NCBI GenBank assembly: GCA_021299735.1
Contig: JAJTEM010000006.1
Location: forward strand, 62,001-126,000
Source of the DNA: Burkholderiales bacterium
Lineage (GTDB): Bacteria > Pseudomonadota > Gammaproteobacteria > Burkholderiales > Burkholderiaceae_B
Direction of reading: 5' to 3'
DNA: 64,000 nucleotides
Position 1 is the stretch's first letter; every line of letters begins with the position of its first letter. Below, one piece after another: positions 1 through 8,710 of the stretch. Under the pieces are notes generated by a model. It was not told the DNA's origin. It ran no database searches and saw nothing but the letters and a program-made list of their open reading frames with translations. The position numbers were made by a program, and so were the translations under genes.

Positions 1-1
1 T

Positions 2-718
2 GCAATTGAGCATGTATATGGCCACCACAAAAACCTGGGTACGCCAGCAGACCCGGCCACGGCACAGCGCGGCGAGAATGTGTATGGCTTTGTGCTGAAA
101 AGTACGATTGGCGGATACAAGTCAGCGTGGAAATTGGAAAAGCAGCGCCTGGCGAAGTTTAACCAATCGGTTTGGAACCCGGTTCACAGCCGCATGATGC
201 GCGGCAATTTGATGAGCCTGAGTTTGTTTGCTGCGTCGTTTTACATCGGCGGTTGGGCTGGTATGGTGATGTTCTGGATCATGAGCGCGGGTGGTAAAAC
301 CCTGCTCGAGATTGTGAACTACATGGAGCATTACGGCATTGTTCGCCGCCCTGAAGACAAGGTGGAGCCGCGCCACAGCTGGAATACCAATGCCTCAGTT
401 TCTACCGCTTTGTTGTATGCACTAACCCGCCATTCGCACCACCATGCCGAGGCGGACCAGGAATACTGGAACCTGCGCAGCTACCGCCATGCGCCTATGT
501 TGCCCACGGGTTACTTGGGTACTATTTTGCTGGCTTTGGTGCCACCCCTTTACAAGAAAGTGATGACACCTTTGTTGAACCACTGGGATGAAACATTCGC
601 CACGCCAGAGGAGAAAAAACTGGCGATCGAGGCCAGTGTGAAAAGTGGTATGAAAGGTTTGAAATCTGCCCAGTTGGGGCGGCAAACTGCTCAACAATTC
701 AACCGCGCTGCGGCCTGA
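2..718 (+). CDS. AlkB-type membrane hydroxylase, C-terminal part (5' end outside window)
   Basis: This is the C-terminal 238 residues of a non-haem di-iron integral-membrane hydroxylase of the alkane 1-monooxygenase / xylene monooxygenase (XylM) family; the reading frame is open from base 2. Three histidine clusters are visible: HVYGHH at the very start, NYMEHYG near base 318 and RHSHHHAE near base 429. These match the family pattern HxxxHH, NYxEHYG and RHSxHHA that holds the iron pair. A hydrophobic segment lies between them. It is followed after 12 bases by a XylA-like reductase, so the two probably form a two-component terminal hydroxylase. The substrate (alkane, terpene or aromatic methyl group) cannot be read from the sequence. 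Confidence 0.9.
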   Translation, partial: AIEHVYGHHKNLGTPADPATAQRGENVYGFVLKSTIGGYKSAWKLEKQRLAKFNQSVWNPVHSRMMRGNLMSLSLFAASFYIGGWAGMVMFWIMSAGGKTLLEIVNYMEHYGIVRRPEDKVEPRHSWNTNASVSTALLYALTRHSHHHAEADQEYWNLRSYRHAPMLPTGYLGTILLALVPPLYKKVMTPLLNHWDETFATPEEKKLAIEASVKSGMKGLKSAQLGRQTAQQFNRAAA

Positions 719-730
719 CAGGAGGCGACC

Positions 731-1804
731 ATGAAATTGCTTGAATGGTTTGGATTACAGGGCGGTGCAGCAGCTGGCAAGAAAGGCAAAGTAACGCATA
801 AAGTTAGCGTAGCCCCGGGTGGGCAAAGCTTTGAGGTGGAGAAGGGCCGCAAGGTGATTTTGAACTCGGCTTTGTCTGCAGGTTTGGGGTTTCCGCACAA
901 CTGCCGAGTGGGCAGTTGCACCCAATGCAAGTGCAAACTGAAAAGCGGAAGGGTAAGAGAACTGACCGATTCCAGTTATGTATTGAGTGCTGAAGATTTG
1001 AAAGCCGGAATGATTCTGGCTTGTCAGTCCATTCCCGAAACTGATCTTGAAATTGAAGTTGAACTCACTTCGGGTGGCGACCGTTTGGTTGAAACCCGTG
1101 GCACGATTCTGGGTCAGAAACATTTGACGCATGACATCGTTGAATTGCGTGTTGCACTGGATGATCCCATGCCTTTCAAGGCTGGACAATATGCTGAAAT
1201 TAGACTTGAAGAATTCAGCCTGTCGCGCAACTACAGTTTTGCGATTGCACCAAAAGGACAGGAAGCCAAGGAACTGGTGTTTCATGTACGCAAGGTACCG
1301 GGCGGCAAGTTCACAGAATGGTTGTTTGCGGCCAATCGGCAAGAAACCCGCTTAAGCATGAGCGGGCCGTTTGGTGATTTCTATTTGCGCCCAGCCGAAG
1401 GTGACAAGCCCGCACCGATTGTGTGTGTGGCCGGTGGCAGTGGCATGGCACCTATTTTGAGTTTGCTGGAACAGGCCAAGTGGGCTGGTGAAACGCGCGA
1501 TGTGGTTTATCTGTTTGGTGCGCGCAGTCAGCGCGATTTGTATGCTGAGGAAGAAATTGGTCGAATTCAGCAGGGCTGGAGAGGATCGCTGAACTTTACA
1601 AAGGTGTTGTCTGAAGAGCCAGAGAATTCAGGCTGGGCTGGTGCGCGTGGTTATGTAACTGATGAGCTGGACACGCTCGAGTTGGATTGGCCACAGGTTC
1701 AGGCTTACTTGTGCGGCCCGCCTGCGATGATTGATGCAGCGATTGCGAAGTTTTCCAGGTTGGGTGTGAAAGCCGAGAACATTCGATATGACAAGTTTGA
1801 GTGA
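731..1804 (+). CDS. XylA-like ferredoxin / FAD-NAD(P)H reductase, electron donor to the hydroxylase
   Basis: This 357-residue protein carries electrons from NAD(P)H to the adjacent hydroxylase. The N-terminal plant-type [2Fe-2S] ferredoxin domain has its cysteines at C58, C63, C66 and C98. The FAD domain carries RNYS at 166-169. The nucleotide domain has GGSGMAP at 235-241 and ends with CGPPAM at 328-333. This ferredoxin-plus-reductase fusion is the architecture of XylA of xylene monooxygenase; classical AlkB instead uses rubredoxin and a separate reductase. The start ATG follows an aggagg ribosome site. A hairpin terminator follows the stop codon. Confidence 0.9.
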   Translation: MKLLEWFGLQGGAAAGKKGKVTHKVSVAPGGQSFEVEKGRKVILNSALSAGLGFPHNCRVGSCTQCKCKLKSGRVRELTDSSYVLSAEDLKAGMILACQSIPETDLEIEVELTSGGDRLVETRGTILGQKHLTHDIVELRVALDDPMPFKAGQYAEIRLEEFSLSRNYSFAIAPKGQEAKELVFHVRKVPGGKFTEWLFAANRQETRLSMSGPFGDFYLRPAEGDKPAPIVCVAGGSGMAPILSLLEQAKWAGETRDVVYLFGARSQRDLYAEEEIGRIQQGWRGSLNFTKVLSEEPENSGWAGARGYVTDELDTLELDWPQVQAYLCGPPAMIDAAIAKFSRLGVKAENIRYDKFE

Positions 1805-1826
1805 GTGTGGGAAATAAGTGCTTGTA

Positions 1827-1854
1827 AAAAAAGCCACCGCAAGGTGGCTTTTTT
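1827..1854. terminator. Bidirectional intrinsic terminator
   Basis: The arms gccacc and ggtggc enclose gcaa, with an A-run before and a T-run after. It can stop transcription from both sides and lies exactly between the convergent reductase gene and the gene at 1873-2703. Confidence 0.9.
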
Positions 1855-1872
1855 ATGGAAGAAAACTTTCGA

Positions 1873-2703
1873 TCAAACCGGCAGGTTGCCAGTAATTGCA
1901 TCAAGTGGCAATGAGTTTGCAGGGTTGGGTGCCGAACCAATAGGCAGGGAACCCAATGCATCAAACAAGGGGTCGGATACCACAGCCAAGGGCGTGCCTC
2001 CCAGCGCGTCCGCCAGCGGGTCAAGTACTGCATCCAAGGGCGTGCCGGTTGTGCCTTCATCCACAGGTGTCGTGGGTTCCTCAGGTTCTTCCGGGTTATC
2101 AATTGGTTCTTCGGGGTTCTCGGTCGGCTCATCAGGGTTCTCGTTTTCACCGGGGTTCTCGGGGTTTGTAACGGGATCCGTTGTCTCGTCTCCGTTATCA
2201 ACACGCACGTCGGTGAAGGCTGAGCCTTCTATGTTGGAGTCGTCAGACGAGGCTGCCAGCGCCGCAATGCCCACACCACCACCGATTGCAGTGGCAATTC
2301 CACTGACGCCGCCCGCAGTACCCGCTGAAAGCAAGCCTGCACCCACCAGCCCGCTAAAGCCTGAACCCGCATCAGCAACTAAAATTGCGCCGTTGCTGCC
2401 TTCACTGACAGCAAAAAGTTCTACACCCTCTGTGAGTGATGTGATTTCAATCATGCCGCCTTCAGCCGCTGACTTTACAGCGATTTGGGCGGCTGATTCA
2501 GGCGCCAGGGTTACCAGTGAGTTTGCTTGCCCGGCGGCTTGACCCGGCAGTTCAATGTGCACCGCCGTGCCGTCTTTGTTTTGAAGGACATCTCCGGCCA
2601 GAATTGCATCACCCTGGCGAAGGGTGAGTTGTTCGCCTTGGCGCTGCACTAAAAGTTTGTCGGTTTCCGAGGCAACAATGCCTATTGTTTGGGCCGTACT
2701 CAT
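1873..2703 (-). CDS. Surface or secreted protein with retention-module-like N-terminus, 276 aa
   Basis: I do not recognise a characterised family. Residues 1-95 form a beta-rich module (pattern GD.I..GDVLQN followed by ..LAPES) that resembles the N-terminal retention or FecR-like modules of large type I-secreted adhesins. A Gly/Ala-rich hydrophobic stretch follows (about 115-150), then an acidic Pro/Glu/Asn-rich linker, then repeats of the form TPLxxxxDPLxDALG. No classical signal peptide is present. The protein is a paralogue of the product of 2819-4768, which shares the module, the SGLVGAGLL segment and the acidic DD motif. Surface or envelope location is an inference from composition. Confidence 0.75.
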   Translation of the reverse strand: MSTAQTIGIVASETDKLLVQRQGEQLTLRQGDAILAGDVLQNKDGTAVHIELPGQAAGQANSLVTLAPESAAQIAVKSAAEGGMIEITSLTEGVELFAVSEGSNGAILVADAGSGFSGLVGAGLLSAGTAGGVSGIATAIGGGVGIAALAASSDDSNIEGSAFTDVRVDNGDETTDPVTNPENPGENENPDEPTENPEEPIDNPEEPEEPTTPVDEGTTGTPLDAVLDPLADALGGTPLAVVSDPLFDALGSLPIGSAPNPANSLPLDAITGNLPV

Positions 2704-2776
2704 GGGGCGATGTCCTTTAATGTACCGGTGAACTTGTTGTTTTTACCGGCGGCTGACGTAATTTAGATTCAAATAA

Positions 2777-2800
2777 AAAACCCCTCCAAAGAGGGGTTTT
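2777..2800. terminator. Intrinsic terminator
   Basis: The arms aaaacccctc and gaggggtttt enclose caaa, with T-rich flanks on either strand. It lies after the stop of the minus-strand gene at 2819-4768 and upstream of the next minus-strand gene, so the two paralogues are probably transcribed separately. Confidence 0.85.
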
Positions 2801-2818
2801 TCTTTAGCCTAGGCTGGT

Positions 2819-4768
2819 TCACGCAGTTGGCAAGCCGGGGATTGTCGGCAATTCTTCTGCGCCGGGTAGTGAGCCCAGAGGTGAACCTGTGCCGCTCAGC
2901 AAGTCTGTCAGGGCGGAAGCGTCTGTCGGTATTGGCAGGCCACCAGTACCACCATCCATTTCCGGCAGACCGCCAGAACGGAGTGCATCGGCCAAGGCTT
3001 CAGTTCCTGCCTCGAACGGTGTGCTGCTGCCGAAATCTTCGATCACACCAGCAAGGCTCTCAGCAAAAACAGCTGGGTCTGAATTGGCCATCAACGCGTC
3101 TGTCAAGGGTGACAGTGGTGTTTCTGGGGCTCCACCTTCTACGGGGTCGCTGGGGGCACCTGGCTCGTTGTCTGTGGTTTGTACTTCGCCGCCCAACAAG
3201 GAACCGATTGCATTGCTGAAACCCATGTCCTGTTCGGCCACAGGGCTGTTGTCAATAATGGCTTGGCCAATCAGGCTGATACCGCCGGTCAAACCGCCAG
3301 CAAGTTCTGGTGGAAGCTGACCGCCCGTTGGGTCTTCAACGCCGGTCTCCTCATTTGAGCCTGCCAATACAAATGCCACGCCTTCGGTCAGCGGAGACAG
3401 CGGTTCGAATGCACTACCTTCAGTATTGGTCAGGTCTACCAAGCCTTCGGCAACTTCATCCAGCAAACCTGGTACGCCCGGCTTTACGCCTTCTTCATCA
3501 CCAGTGCCTACGGTAGTGGAAAGTGGTGCTGTCAGCACGCTCAGTGGGCCTGCGTTATTGGCGGTGTAATCGGCAACGATACCCACGCCTTGCGCAACTC
3601 CGTCAGTTTCACCAGATTCGTTGTAGCCCAGTGTAGCCGCCAGTGGCTGAATTACACCTTCCAGTGGCGAACCTTCTGCACCGTCAGACAAACCTTTGGA
3701 TATCGAATTGACACCGCCGTTTGCGCCGCTGGAGCGGTCATCAAAGGTGCCATTCACGCCCACCAGGTTACCAAGCAGGTTGGTCAGTGGTTCAACAGGT
3801 GTTCCAGCACCTGCGCCTGCGATGCCTTCGCCCAGCATGACCAAGCCGCCAGCCAATCCGCCGCCCAATGGCGTACCTGTGAAGGCCCCACCGGTGGGGT
3901 CTGCAGCAGCAGTGTCAACGCGTTCGCCCGCGCTTGCTGTTGCCGTGTCTGTGTCGCCCGCCAGGAGGAATGAAACTGCGTCTGTCAACGGCGTGGCACC
4001 TAGCGAATCACCTGTGGATTCCAGGCCATCGGCCAAGGAAACCAGTGCACCCGCTACACCACTTGGCCCTTCTTCGGATGTATCGGTGTTGGTATTGGTG
4101 TTGGTGTCTGTGTTGGTGTTTGTATCTGTGTTCGTATTGGTACTGGTGTCCGTATTGGTGTTTGTATCTGTGTTGGTGTTCGTATTGGTGTTGGTGTTTG
4201 TGTCCGTGTTGGTGTTCGTGTTGGTATTAGTATTGGTGTTGGTGTCTGTACCACTGTCTGTGGTTGTGTTTGTTCCAGTTCCAACAACAGTTCCAGTGTC
4301 GTCATCATCACTGGCCAAAGCAAGGCCGCCCAGCAACCCAGCACCAGCCAATGCAGCGCCGCCACCTGCTGCACTACCACCAGCCAACAGGCCAGCACCG
4401 ACAAGGCCAGACATTGCGCCTTCATATGGTGTCAATATGGCAGAGCTTACTTCATTGTCGATGTCATACAGTTCGACGCCTTCGCTCAAGGCAACTACCT
4501 CGGTACGTTGCGCGCCGCCCGCAACTGTTGATGTCACTGCTTCAAGTCTTGCAGATGCGTTGGGTGCCAATTCAAGCAAGGTGTCGCCGTGCCCTGCGGA
4601 TACTGCGGGCATTAATACTTCAACGGTTTGCCCGCTGGTATTGGTTACAACATCATTCCAGCGCAGTGCATCACCCTGTGAAAGTTGAACCACTTGGCCA
4701 CCACGCTCAACCTGCAGGCCGGTCGTGGCTGATTTGATAATGCCCACATTGGGAGAAGTTTGTTCCAT
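2819..4768 (-). CDS. Large repeat-containing surface protein with retention-module-like N-terminus, 649 aa
   Basis: The N-terminal module (about 1-100), the SGLVGAGLL glycine-rich hydrophobic segment and the following DDDD mark this as a paralogue of the 276-residue protein downstream. Next comes a low-complexity tract of about 60 residues built of Asp-Thr-Asn-Thr units (roughly 165-230). The rest is a set of imperfect repeats containing PLT(D/E)xVxFxLAG and DPTGG...GGLxGG, which gives an internal duplication. There is no transmembrane anchor, sortase motif or classical signal peptide. Function is unknown; a secreted matrix or adhesion role is an inference. It is divergent from a glycosyltransferase gene whose substrate it might be. 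Confidence 0.75.
   Translation of the reverse strand: MEQTSPNVGIIKSATTGLQVERGGQVVQLSQGDALRWNDVVTNTSGQTVEVLMPAVSAGHGDTLLELAPNASARLEAVTSTVAGGAQRTEVVALSEGVELYDIDNEVSSAILTPYEGAMSGLVGAGLLAGGSAAGGGAALAGAGLLGGLALASDDDDTGTVVGTGTNTTTDSGTDTNTNTNTNTNTNTDTNTNTNTNTNTDTNTNTDTSTNTNTDTNTNTDTNTNTNTDTSEEGPSGVAGALVSLADGLESTGDSLGATPLTDAVSFLLAGDTDTATASAGERVDTAAADPTGGAFTGTPLGGGLAGGLVMLGEGIAGAGAGTPVEPLTNLLGNLVGVNGTFDDRSSGANGGVNSISKGLSDGAEGSPLEGVIQPLAATLGYNESGETDGVAQGVGIVADYTANNAGPLSVLTAPLSTTVGTGDEEGVKPGVPGLLDEVAEGLVDLTNTEGSAFEPLSPLTEGVAFVLAGSNEETGVEDPTGGQLPPELAGGLTGGISLIGQAIIDNSPVAEQDMGFSNAIGSLLGGEVQTTDNEPGAPSDPVEGGAPETPLSPLTDALMANSDPAVFAESLAGVIEDFGSSTPFEAGTEALADALRSGGLPEMDGGTGGLPIPTDASALTDLLSGTGSPLGSLPGAEELPTIPGLPTA
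4078..4262 (-). repeat. Minisatellite encoding an Asp-Thr-Asn-Thr repeat
   Basis: On the plus strand this reads as irregular tandem gtgttggt / gtatctgt units of 6 and 12 bases. On the coding (minus) strand it gives the T(D/N)TN repeat of the 649-residue protein. Tandem DNA of this kind is prone to length change by slippage while keeping frame, because the units are multiples of three. Confidence 0.85.
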
Positions 4769-4950
4769 GATTGTCTTGTCCTTGGTGCTAGAGTGTTAAG
4801 GGAGGCAAAACCCTTCCATAAGCGTTTTACTCACAATGGGGTAGTAACGGATTCAGATTTTTTGAGAATTTCCACGAAATTGTTGTCCCTGTTATTCTTG
4901 GACGGGTTGCTGTCAATTCTTTTAAATGTAAATAATTTAACAATTGTTAT

Positions 4951-6924
4951 ATGGAGCGGCTCTTGGAGAAATTGTTGGAGTTGGAGCTCCGTGAAATTAT
5001 TGCGCTAAGCAAAGACGATAAAGTTTTTCAGAACGAGAAAATCAAGGCGTTTGAGGTGTTTTTGCGTTCTGCGACTCCCCCCAATTTTGGGCGGATGGAG
5101 TACGTAAAGTTTCTGGTTTCAGAGCAATTGCATGGTCGGGCGCTTAGGGTTTTGAATGCGCTGATTGATTCAGGGTATGGTGATTTTGAATCTTATTTTT
5201 ACGGTGGGGTTTGCTACAAAGCCTTGGGTAAAGAGAAGAATGCCTTGGGTTGTTGGTTAAAGGCCTTGGAATTTGAGCCCGAGAACGCGGTTTGCCTGGG
5301 TAATGCAGGTTCTGTTTATCTAGCTGCAGGCCGATGGCTAAAAGCCGAGGAGGTCTTGCTGAAAGCGCACGAAATCGCGCCACGTTTCTTGCCTCCGATT
5401 GTGGGTCTGGTGAAGGTGTATTCGGAACTGAAGAATTTTGAGCAGGCCATTGAGTATCAAATGAAACTGATACGTCTGAAAGAGGAGCCTGGCAAATTTG
5501 TAGGGCTCACCAATTTGTTGATCAAGAATGGTGAGTTTGAAAAAGCCCGAAAAATTTTGCACACCGTGCAACAAAGTTATCCAGCCGAGGCGGTTGTTGC
5601 AAATGCCTTGGGCGGAATTTATTACAAGTTTGCACAGCTTGACGAGGCCCTAAGCTGGTTTCGCAAAGCCACCGAACTTGCGCCGGGATACGCTGGTGCG
5701 GTTGCCAATTACTTGTTGTGTTTGAATTACATGCTGCTCAACCCCGAGGAGATTATGCGTGAGCACAGGAGGTTTGGCTCTGCTTTGGGTAGCCCGGACA
5801 TGCAATCGGCAAGTCGGTTTCAAACACAAAAAAATAATGCAGTATTGGGTTTTGTGAGCCCCGATTTTTTTCAGCATCCGGTGGGGCAATTGATTGAGCC
5901 TGTGTTGCACGAACTGAACACGGGGCGCTTTCCAGTGTATTTGTATTACACGGCAAGCGTTAAAGACGACCTCACCCAAAGACTTCAAAATTCTTTTGGA
6001 AAGCGATTCATTAAATGTGAAGGTTGGTCGGATGAATTGCTGCAGCGGAGAATTGCAGCCGATGGCGTGAATGTTTTATTTGATTTGTCGGGGCACACTT
6101 CTGGTCACCGTTTAACCCTGTTTGCAAAACGTGCCGCACCTGTACAGGTCACTTATTTGGGCTATCCAAATACCACGGGTGTTCAGGCAATGGATTACCG
6201 CCTTGTTGACTCATATACCGACCCAGAACCTGAGGCCAGTGTATTGTGTAGCGAGCGCTTGGTTCGTTTGGATCCTCCTTTTCTCAATATGACTGAACCC
6301 AGGGTCAGTGTTCCGGTAAATACACTTCCAAGTTTGGATCAAAAGGGTTTTGTGTTGGGGTGTTTTAATAACCTTGCCAAGATTACTGATTTGGTACTTC
6401 AAACATGGGGAAAAATTCTAGGAAGCATTGATAGTTCCACTTTGGTTTTGAAGGCGGCTTCGCTTGAGGATGTTGAAATTCGTAAATTCCAGATTGAGCG
6501 AATGAGGCGATGTGGTGTTCCGGTAGAGCGAGTGGTTATGCATTCGAGAATGGGTTATAGCGATCATTTGAAACTTTATAATCAAATTGATTTGTGCCTT
6601 GATCCTTTTCCGTATAACGGTGCGGCTACCACCAATGAAGCATTGTGGATGGGCGTTCCGGTGGTTGTTCTCGAGGGCCGCTCGCATGTTTCGCGGGTTG
6701 GGCTTACTTTCAACCGATCACTGGGGCTGGAGCAATTTATCGCCAAAAGCCCGGACGAATACATCGAAATTTGTCAGCACTGGTTTGCTCACAAAGCAGA
6801 ACTGAATCGGATCCGTTTGGGGATGCGCGATAGAATTCGTGCAAGCGGTGCAGCGGATGCCAAGCGCAGCGCAGAGAAAATAGAGCAGGCAGTGCTTGAG
6901 ATGTTGGCTGTTTCGATGAAGTAA
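4951..6924 (+). CDS. TPR protein with O-GlcNAc-transferase-like (SPINDLY/OGT, GT41) domain
   Basis: This is a cytosolic glycosyltransferase of 657 residues. The first ~270 residues are TPR helices (for example ALGKEKNALGCWLKALEFEPENA and related units). The C-terminal half carries the GT41 signatures: SPDFFQHPVGQ, DLSGHTSGHR, the YLGYPNTTG segment, and DPFPYNGAATTNEALWMGVPVV near the end, which forms part of the nucleotide-sugar site. Bacterial members glycosylate Ser or Thr of proteins such as flagellins and adhesins. The start ATG has only a weak ribosome site. It is divergent from the Thr-rich surface protein at 2819-4768. Confidence 0.88.
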   Translation: MERLLEKLLELELREIIALSKDDKVFQNEKIKAFEVFLRSATPPNFGRMEYVKFLVSEQLHGRALRVLNALIDSGYGDFESYFYGGVCYKALGKEKNALGCWLKALEFEPENAVCLGNAGSVYLAAGRWLKAEEVLLKAHEIAPRFLPPIVGLVKVYSELKNFEQAIEYQMKLIRLKEEPGKFVGLTNLLIKNGEFEKARKILHTVQQSYPAEAVVANALGGIYYKFAQLDEALSWFRKATELAPGYAGAVANYLLCLNYMLLNPEEIMREHRRFGSALGSPDMQSASRFQTQKNNAVLGFVSPDFFQHPVGQLIEPVLHELNTGRFPVYLYYTASVKDDLTQRLQNSFGKRFIKCEGWSDELLQRRIAADGVNVLFDLSGHTSGHRLTLFAKRAAPVQVTYLGYPNTTGVQAMDYRLVDSYTDPEPEASVLCSERLVRLDPPFLNMTEPRVSVPVNTLPSLDQKGFVLGCFNNLAKITDLVLQTWGKILGSIDSSTLVLKAASLEDVEIRKFQIERMRRCGVPVERVVMHSRMGYSDHLKLYNQIDLCLDPFPYNGAATTNEALWMGVPVVVLEGRSHVSRVGLTFNRSLGLEQFIAKSPDEYIEICQHWFAHKAELNRIRLGMRDRIRASGAADAKRSAEKIEQAVLEMLAVSMK

Positions 6925-6940
6925 ACAAGGCGATTCAACT

Positions 6941-8710
6941 TTGAAGAAGTGCTTGAATTTATTTTTTTTGCTGATGGCGTTGGTGTTACAACCAAGGCTG
7001 GCGCTTGCCCAAGCGCTTGATGCGGAAGAGACGGAGAAGCCTCAGCTTACTTTCAAGGTGCAGGAAGAGTTCAAGAGCTTGATTGAACTGGCCACGAATC
7101 CAATTCGCAATACTGCTCAAGTTAACGACAACGGTGATGCGTGGCAGCTTTACAGGCGGTTGCGCCCCGCGATTCGCGATGCATTGGGTACCCAGGGATA
7201 TTTTTCGCCAATCATCGGTCGTGAGGTAGATGAAAATTTGCCTGAAGATGCGGCGCAGCCTTTGATTATCACCATTGATCCAGGCCCACAAAGTAAAGTG
7301 GTTTCTGTAGATATTCAGTTTGATGGTGCCATTAACGGGGATGAGTTTGCAGCCCGGCGTGAACGGCTCAAAACCCTGTGGCTTTTGGGGCCGAATCAGG
7401 CATTTAACCAGTCCGATTGGTCAGCCAGCAAAGATGCCTTGTTGCGCGATTTATTGGCCAAAGATTTTGCAGCGGCGACCCTGTCTGAAAGCCTGGCGAA
7501 TGTGAATCCCGAAAGCAATACAGTCGAGTTGCTGGTGGTGTACGACAGTGGCCCGGTATTTACTTTTGGTGAGCTTCAAATTACCGGGCTTAAAAAATAC
7601 CGTGAAGACCTGGTCTCGCGCTACAACACGATCAAACCTGGAGACCGCTACGAGCAAGAGCGATTGTTGCGACTTCTTTCAGATTTGCAGGGCGCTACTT
7701 ATTTTTCTGCAGTCGACGTAAAAATTGATACCGATGATCGCAAACCGCAAAACGTACCCATTGAAGTGTCTGTGATTGAAAGTGATAGCAAGCGTTTGGG
7801 CTTGGGTGCTGGCTACAGCTCAAACACGGGCTTTAGAACCGAGGCCAGCTACCAGTACAACAATTTGTTTGATCGAGCCTATTCTTTGGTAACTGGTGTA
7901 CGTGTGGAGCAAAAGCGGCAATCTGCTTTTGCTGATGTGTTCTTGCCACCGTCAGTGAAGGGTGTTACTGATTCAGTGGGCGTTGCATTTGATCATCAGG
8001 AAATTTCCAATCTTGAAGTGGATCGCTCTTCAGTGGGTACCATTCGTGAGTACTCGTTGGGTGTAAATGAATTTCGTCTGGGTTTGAATTTTCAACTTGA
8101 AGAACGGCGAGCACTGGGGCTGAGCTTTGGTCAAACACAGGCTTTGGTGGGCAGTGGCTCATGGACCCGAGACAAGGTGGATGACCGGTTGAATCCTACT
8201 GAGGGTTATATTACGTTCGCGCAAGTGGCAGTTGCCGCGGAGCAGTTTGCATCTGATCAGGATTTTATTCGCCTGTATGGTCGAGTGCAAAAGTTTTGGT
8301 CACCTTCCAACAAAAACCTGTTTTCTGCCAGGTTCGAAGCAGGTACCGTAGCAGCAAGTGCTCGGCGAGACATTCCCCAGGATTATTTATTCAGGGCTGG
8401 TGGTACCAACAGCATTCGTGGTTTTGATTTTCTCGATTTGGGCGTGCCTGATCGTGGCGTATTGGCTGGCGGCCGCCGTGTGATGATCGGCAGCCTTGAA
8501 TATGTGCGCTGGATTCGCGGGCCTTTGGGTGCAGCCATGTTCACCGATGTAGGCGATGTTTCCGACAACTGGGGAGATCTTGACCCCAAGCCAGCAGTGG
8601 GTGTTGGTGTACGTTACAAAACCCCGGCCGGACCTATCGCTTTTGATATCGCCAAGGCCGCGGATCAAAACAGGCCTCGAATTCATTTTGCCTTGGGAGT
8701 TGCATTTTGA
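6941..8710 (+). CDS. tamA: TamA-like outer-membrane assembly protein (BamA/Omp85 family)
   Basis: This 589-residue protein starts at TTG with an aagg ribosome site and has a clear signal peptide (hydrophobic core LFFLLMALVL, cleavage near ALAQ). POTRA-type domains fill roughly residues 40-270. The C-terminal 16-strand barrel contains the conserved RAGGTNSIRGF motif that forms the lid-lock of Omp85 proteins. TamA works with TamB to insert autotransporters and other outer-membrane proteins and to move phospholipid. The stop overlaps the start of the TamB gene, which confirms the pairing. Confidence 0.92.
   Translation: MKKCLNLFFLLMALVLQPRLALAQALDAEETEKPQLTFKVQEEFKSLIELATNPIRNTAQVNDNGDAWQLYRRLRPAIRDALGTQGYFSPIIGREVDENLPEDAAQPLIITIDPGPQSKVVSVDIQFDGAINGDEFAARRERLKTLWLLGPNQAFNQSDWSASKDALLRDLLAKDFAAATLSESLANVNPESNTVELLVVYDSGPVFTFGELQITGLKKYREDLVSRYNTIKPGDRYEQERLLRLLSDLQGATYFSAVDVKIDTDDRKPQNVPIEVSVIESDSKRLGLGAGYSSNTGFRTEASYQYNNLFDRAYSLVTGVRVEQKRQSAFADVFLPPSVKGVTDSVGVAFDHQEISNLEVDRSSVGTIREYSLGVNEFRLGLNFQLEERRALGLSFGQTQALVGSGSWTRDKVDDRLNPTEGYITFAQVAVAAEQFASDQDFIRLYGRVQKFWSPSNKNLFSARFEAGTVAASARRDIPQDYLFRAGGTNSIRGFDFLDLGVPDRGVLAGGRRVMIGSLEYVRWIRGPLGAAMFTDVGDVSDNWGDLDPKPAVGVGVRYKTPAGPIAFDIAKAADQNRPRIHFALGVAF

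Noticed and set aside
1805..2542. Plus-strand ORF of 245 codons rich in Ser and Gly
   Set aside because: Antisense of the 276-residue gene and begins inside the terminator hairpin; no start signal.
4078..4262. Tandem repeats resembling a CRISPR array
   Set aside because: Units are 6-12 bases with no spacers and encode an in-frame peptide repeat.
3696..4688. Long plus-strand ORF of 330 codons
   Set aside because: It is the antisense of the Thr/Asn-repeat gene; its VLVLVSVLVF repeats are only the mirror of that tract, with no ribosome site or family match.
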